A DNA stretch of 64,000 nt from Linepithema humile (taxonomy: Eukaryota; Arthropoda; Insecta; Hymenoptera; Formicidae): the NCBI RefSeq assembly GCF_040581485.1, contig NC_090133.1, positions 1,364,001 through 1,428,000 on the forward strand. The letters are read 5' to 3'. How positions within the stretch are numbered: position 1 is the first letter of the stretch; the number at the start of each line of letters is the position of its first letter. Below, piece by piece: positions 62,016-64,000 of this stretch. The notes under the pieces are model-generated. The model was not told the origin of the DNA, did not search any database, and saw only the letters and a list, made by a program, of their open reading frames with translations. The position numbers and the translations under genes were made by a program.

Positions 62016-64000
62016 GTACGTGGTTGTGCATGCAAGTACAGAGTAATACCAGAGTAACAGTAAACTCTCTCTTTCGTTCTTTCTATCATTTTCCACCCTG
62101 TTTCTATCTGTTGCGTTTTGTTGTGTTTTTCATCATCTGTCTTTCCTCTCATATCTCTTCTCGCCGACTCGGTTTATTCGCGAGGCCTCCGTCGGGGAGT
62201 CGATCAAGATGGATCGCATTCTATTCACGTTGCTTCCGGGTGCAAACTGCAAATGCGTTTTCGATATCGATTTCTCTCTCCCGTTAGATGCAGAATTCAA
62301 AACAAATATTATTTATTACAATTGATGTTTCGGCAAACTTATTATTGATCTTAAATTTTATATATTAGTTTTCATAAACTTAATGTGTTGATGAATCGGA
62401 AAAATAATTTACAATTCAGCATTTATGCGTGAAATTTGCTTTACGCTTCACAAGTTTTACGGATGAGTTCCATTATTTTTTCTTCCTGATTTTTCGATGC
62501 CACGACCAATTGATCTGATAAAATTTAGGTTCTACGAATGTATGAAGCAGTCACAAGGATAAAACTGAAGCAAAAAGAATCTATCATTAACGATTAATTT
62601 GGATAGCATAAGTCGCGTAAATTCAGAATGAATATATTCGTAATACTTTCTTCACCAAGAGCCTCTGTCTCTTTCTTTCTCTCTGTCTCTCTTATTTGTT
62701 TAGAAGTTCTCCTATATTTTGTCATTCTGTCTTACGTACCTCACCTTACCTATCTATCCCACCTACCAGACCTCTATCGGTGCTTGCTGCTATACCTCGG
62801 CTATAAATATACAACCGATACTATGCTATGTCGACACCATGTTTACTATCACGTCTCTCAGAACTGCATTCTGCAAGTATTCAGCATTAATTTCGAGACC
62901 TTCTATATATAGTGACTTGAATAACCCTATAATTATTTTTGTCCACAAGCACCGCGTTTCTAGAGTTGAGACTGAAAACTCGGTAAAGAACTCGGATTCG
63001 ATAACAAAGAGAGAGAAAAAGAAAAAGTTGCATTGAAGTATGGCAGCACAAGCGACGTATATCAGTAGCTCTAGTAATATCGATATATATTGTGCAACGT
63101 ACATTCATTCATTATGTTCTCCGTGTAACGTTAGCAAATCTGAAGAGAGTACCACGTGAACAGACACGTGCTATAATCAAATTAGACTTACAAATGTCGA
63201 CTCGATAGCAGTGTTCGGCGGTGTGATTGTTTATTTCTTCACCGAGAAGACGATTCGCAAATTAATACAAATACTTCGCAATACCTGTTGATCACAATTA
63301 TCCATCGATTCGATAATCACGCACGACTGATGTGACCGCAACCAGAGCTGATCGAAGATCTCGATTGCATTTCGCCCGACTCTGCTCGATAAGTCGTCAC
63401 AGTATTCCGTTCTCTTTTAATCGAGGAGCTGTTGTACTCCTCGATAACAACGATAAGAAAAGAAAAAGCACACACTGCCGGACGAGAGAGTATCGGCCTC
63501 CCCGCCTGTTTGTACCATTTTTGCCCATACGACTAACTCCAATGGAATGATTCCTCTAAGCTGAACCGCGGTAAATAGCACGGGGTGATGAACAGCAGCT
63601 ATGTGATGATGATGATGATGATGATGATGTCAGTCGCATGCGATATGATATTATAACTAAAAGCGATCCATGCCGTACCCTCGATTAATCCTACATCCAG
63701 AGATGTGCGCGGTTATAGTCGGATCACGCCGTTATATCTTTTCTCGGGGGGTGTTGGTTGACTCGAATTGTGACACGTACACTGTGGGAACGGTTCCGGG
63801 AGGTTGTCGTAAGATTCGAGGAATGCCAAACGAGAATCTCTCCAATCCCGACTAGTCTGACTAGCGCGATTGCCGATCAAAAGATAATCATATCGATATA
63901 AAGTAGCTGAAAAGCGTTTCGAATCGGCGAATCGGCGAGAAGTTAAAGTTGTTGAATCTTACGCAAAATCCCTGCCGCATAAATCATATTCTGGACAAAT
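62016..64000 (+). other. shep intron 5 (incomplete)
   Basis: No RRM2 exon is found, so the window ends inside this intron. It contains a GAT trinucleotide repeat (63,605-63,630). Nothing else recognisable is present; the open frames are unsupported. Confidence 0.75.
63605..63630. repeat. GAT/ATG trinucleotide repeat
   Basis: About eight GAT units in shep intron 5. Confidence 0.95.

Noticed and set aside
61983..62057. Continuation of the shep frame to VRGCACKYRVIPE and a stop as the true C-terminus
   Set aside because: It would truncate the protein before RRM2, which is present in all family members; consensus donors precede it. Kept only as possible intron retention.

Overview
This is a eukaryotic nuclear window, most probably from a hymenopteran insect and perhaps an ant. 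The evidence is: spliced genes with GT/AG introns; insect-type orthologues (a Tpst, a METTL2-type tRNA methyltransferase and the shep RNA-binding protein); a run of the insect telomere unit TTAGG; mariner-type and other small inverted-repeat elements; and AT-rich DNA broken by CpG-rich blocks and many CT/GA microsatellites. Nothing prokaryotic is present: no operons, rRNA, CRISPR or recognisable tRNA genes.

Layout. Positions 1-26,000 hold no gene I can recognise. They carry long T homopolymers, a large inverted repeat (about 9.9-10.3 kb), a weak three-exon orphan-gene candidate behind a TATA box (11.05-13.88 kb), a 27-bp tandem repeat, a strong pre-miRNA-like hairpin (15.5 kb) and a mariner-derived mini-element (24.7 kb). 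Tpst (tyrosylprotein sulfotransferase) is complete on the + strand in seven coding exons, 26,681-31,682 (380 aa). METTL2 (tRNA m3C methyltransferase) is complete on the - strand in six coding exons, 36,204-34,208 (332 aa); the two genes converge. Between 36.2 and 46 kb there is no recognisable exon, but there is a TTAGG run, a possible enhancer block and a degenerate repeat module. From about 46 kb a CpG-rich leader with possible uORFs precedes shep (alan shepard, RBMS family). The first coding exon is at 48,276, intron 1 is about 11.85 kb, and the next exons (Gly/Ala-rich region and RRM1) lie at 60,181-62,015. The gene runs off the right edge before RRM2.

The three genes have separate jobs (Golgi protein sulfation, tRNA modification, neuronal RNA binding) and nothing suggests a shared pathway. 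Exon boundaries were set by reading splice sites, reading-frame phase and continuity with known family sequences; every junction in Tpst and METTL2, and every shep junction inside the window, keeps frame. I found no clear new multi-gene system. The observations most worth checking are the hairpin at 15.5 kb, the long foldback in Tpst intron 1, and the alternative donor inside shep RRM1.
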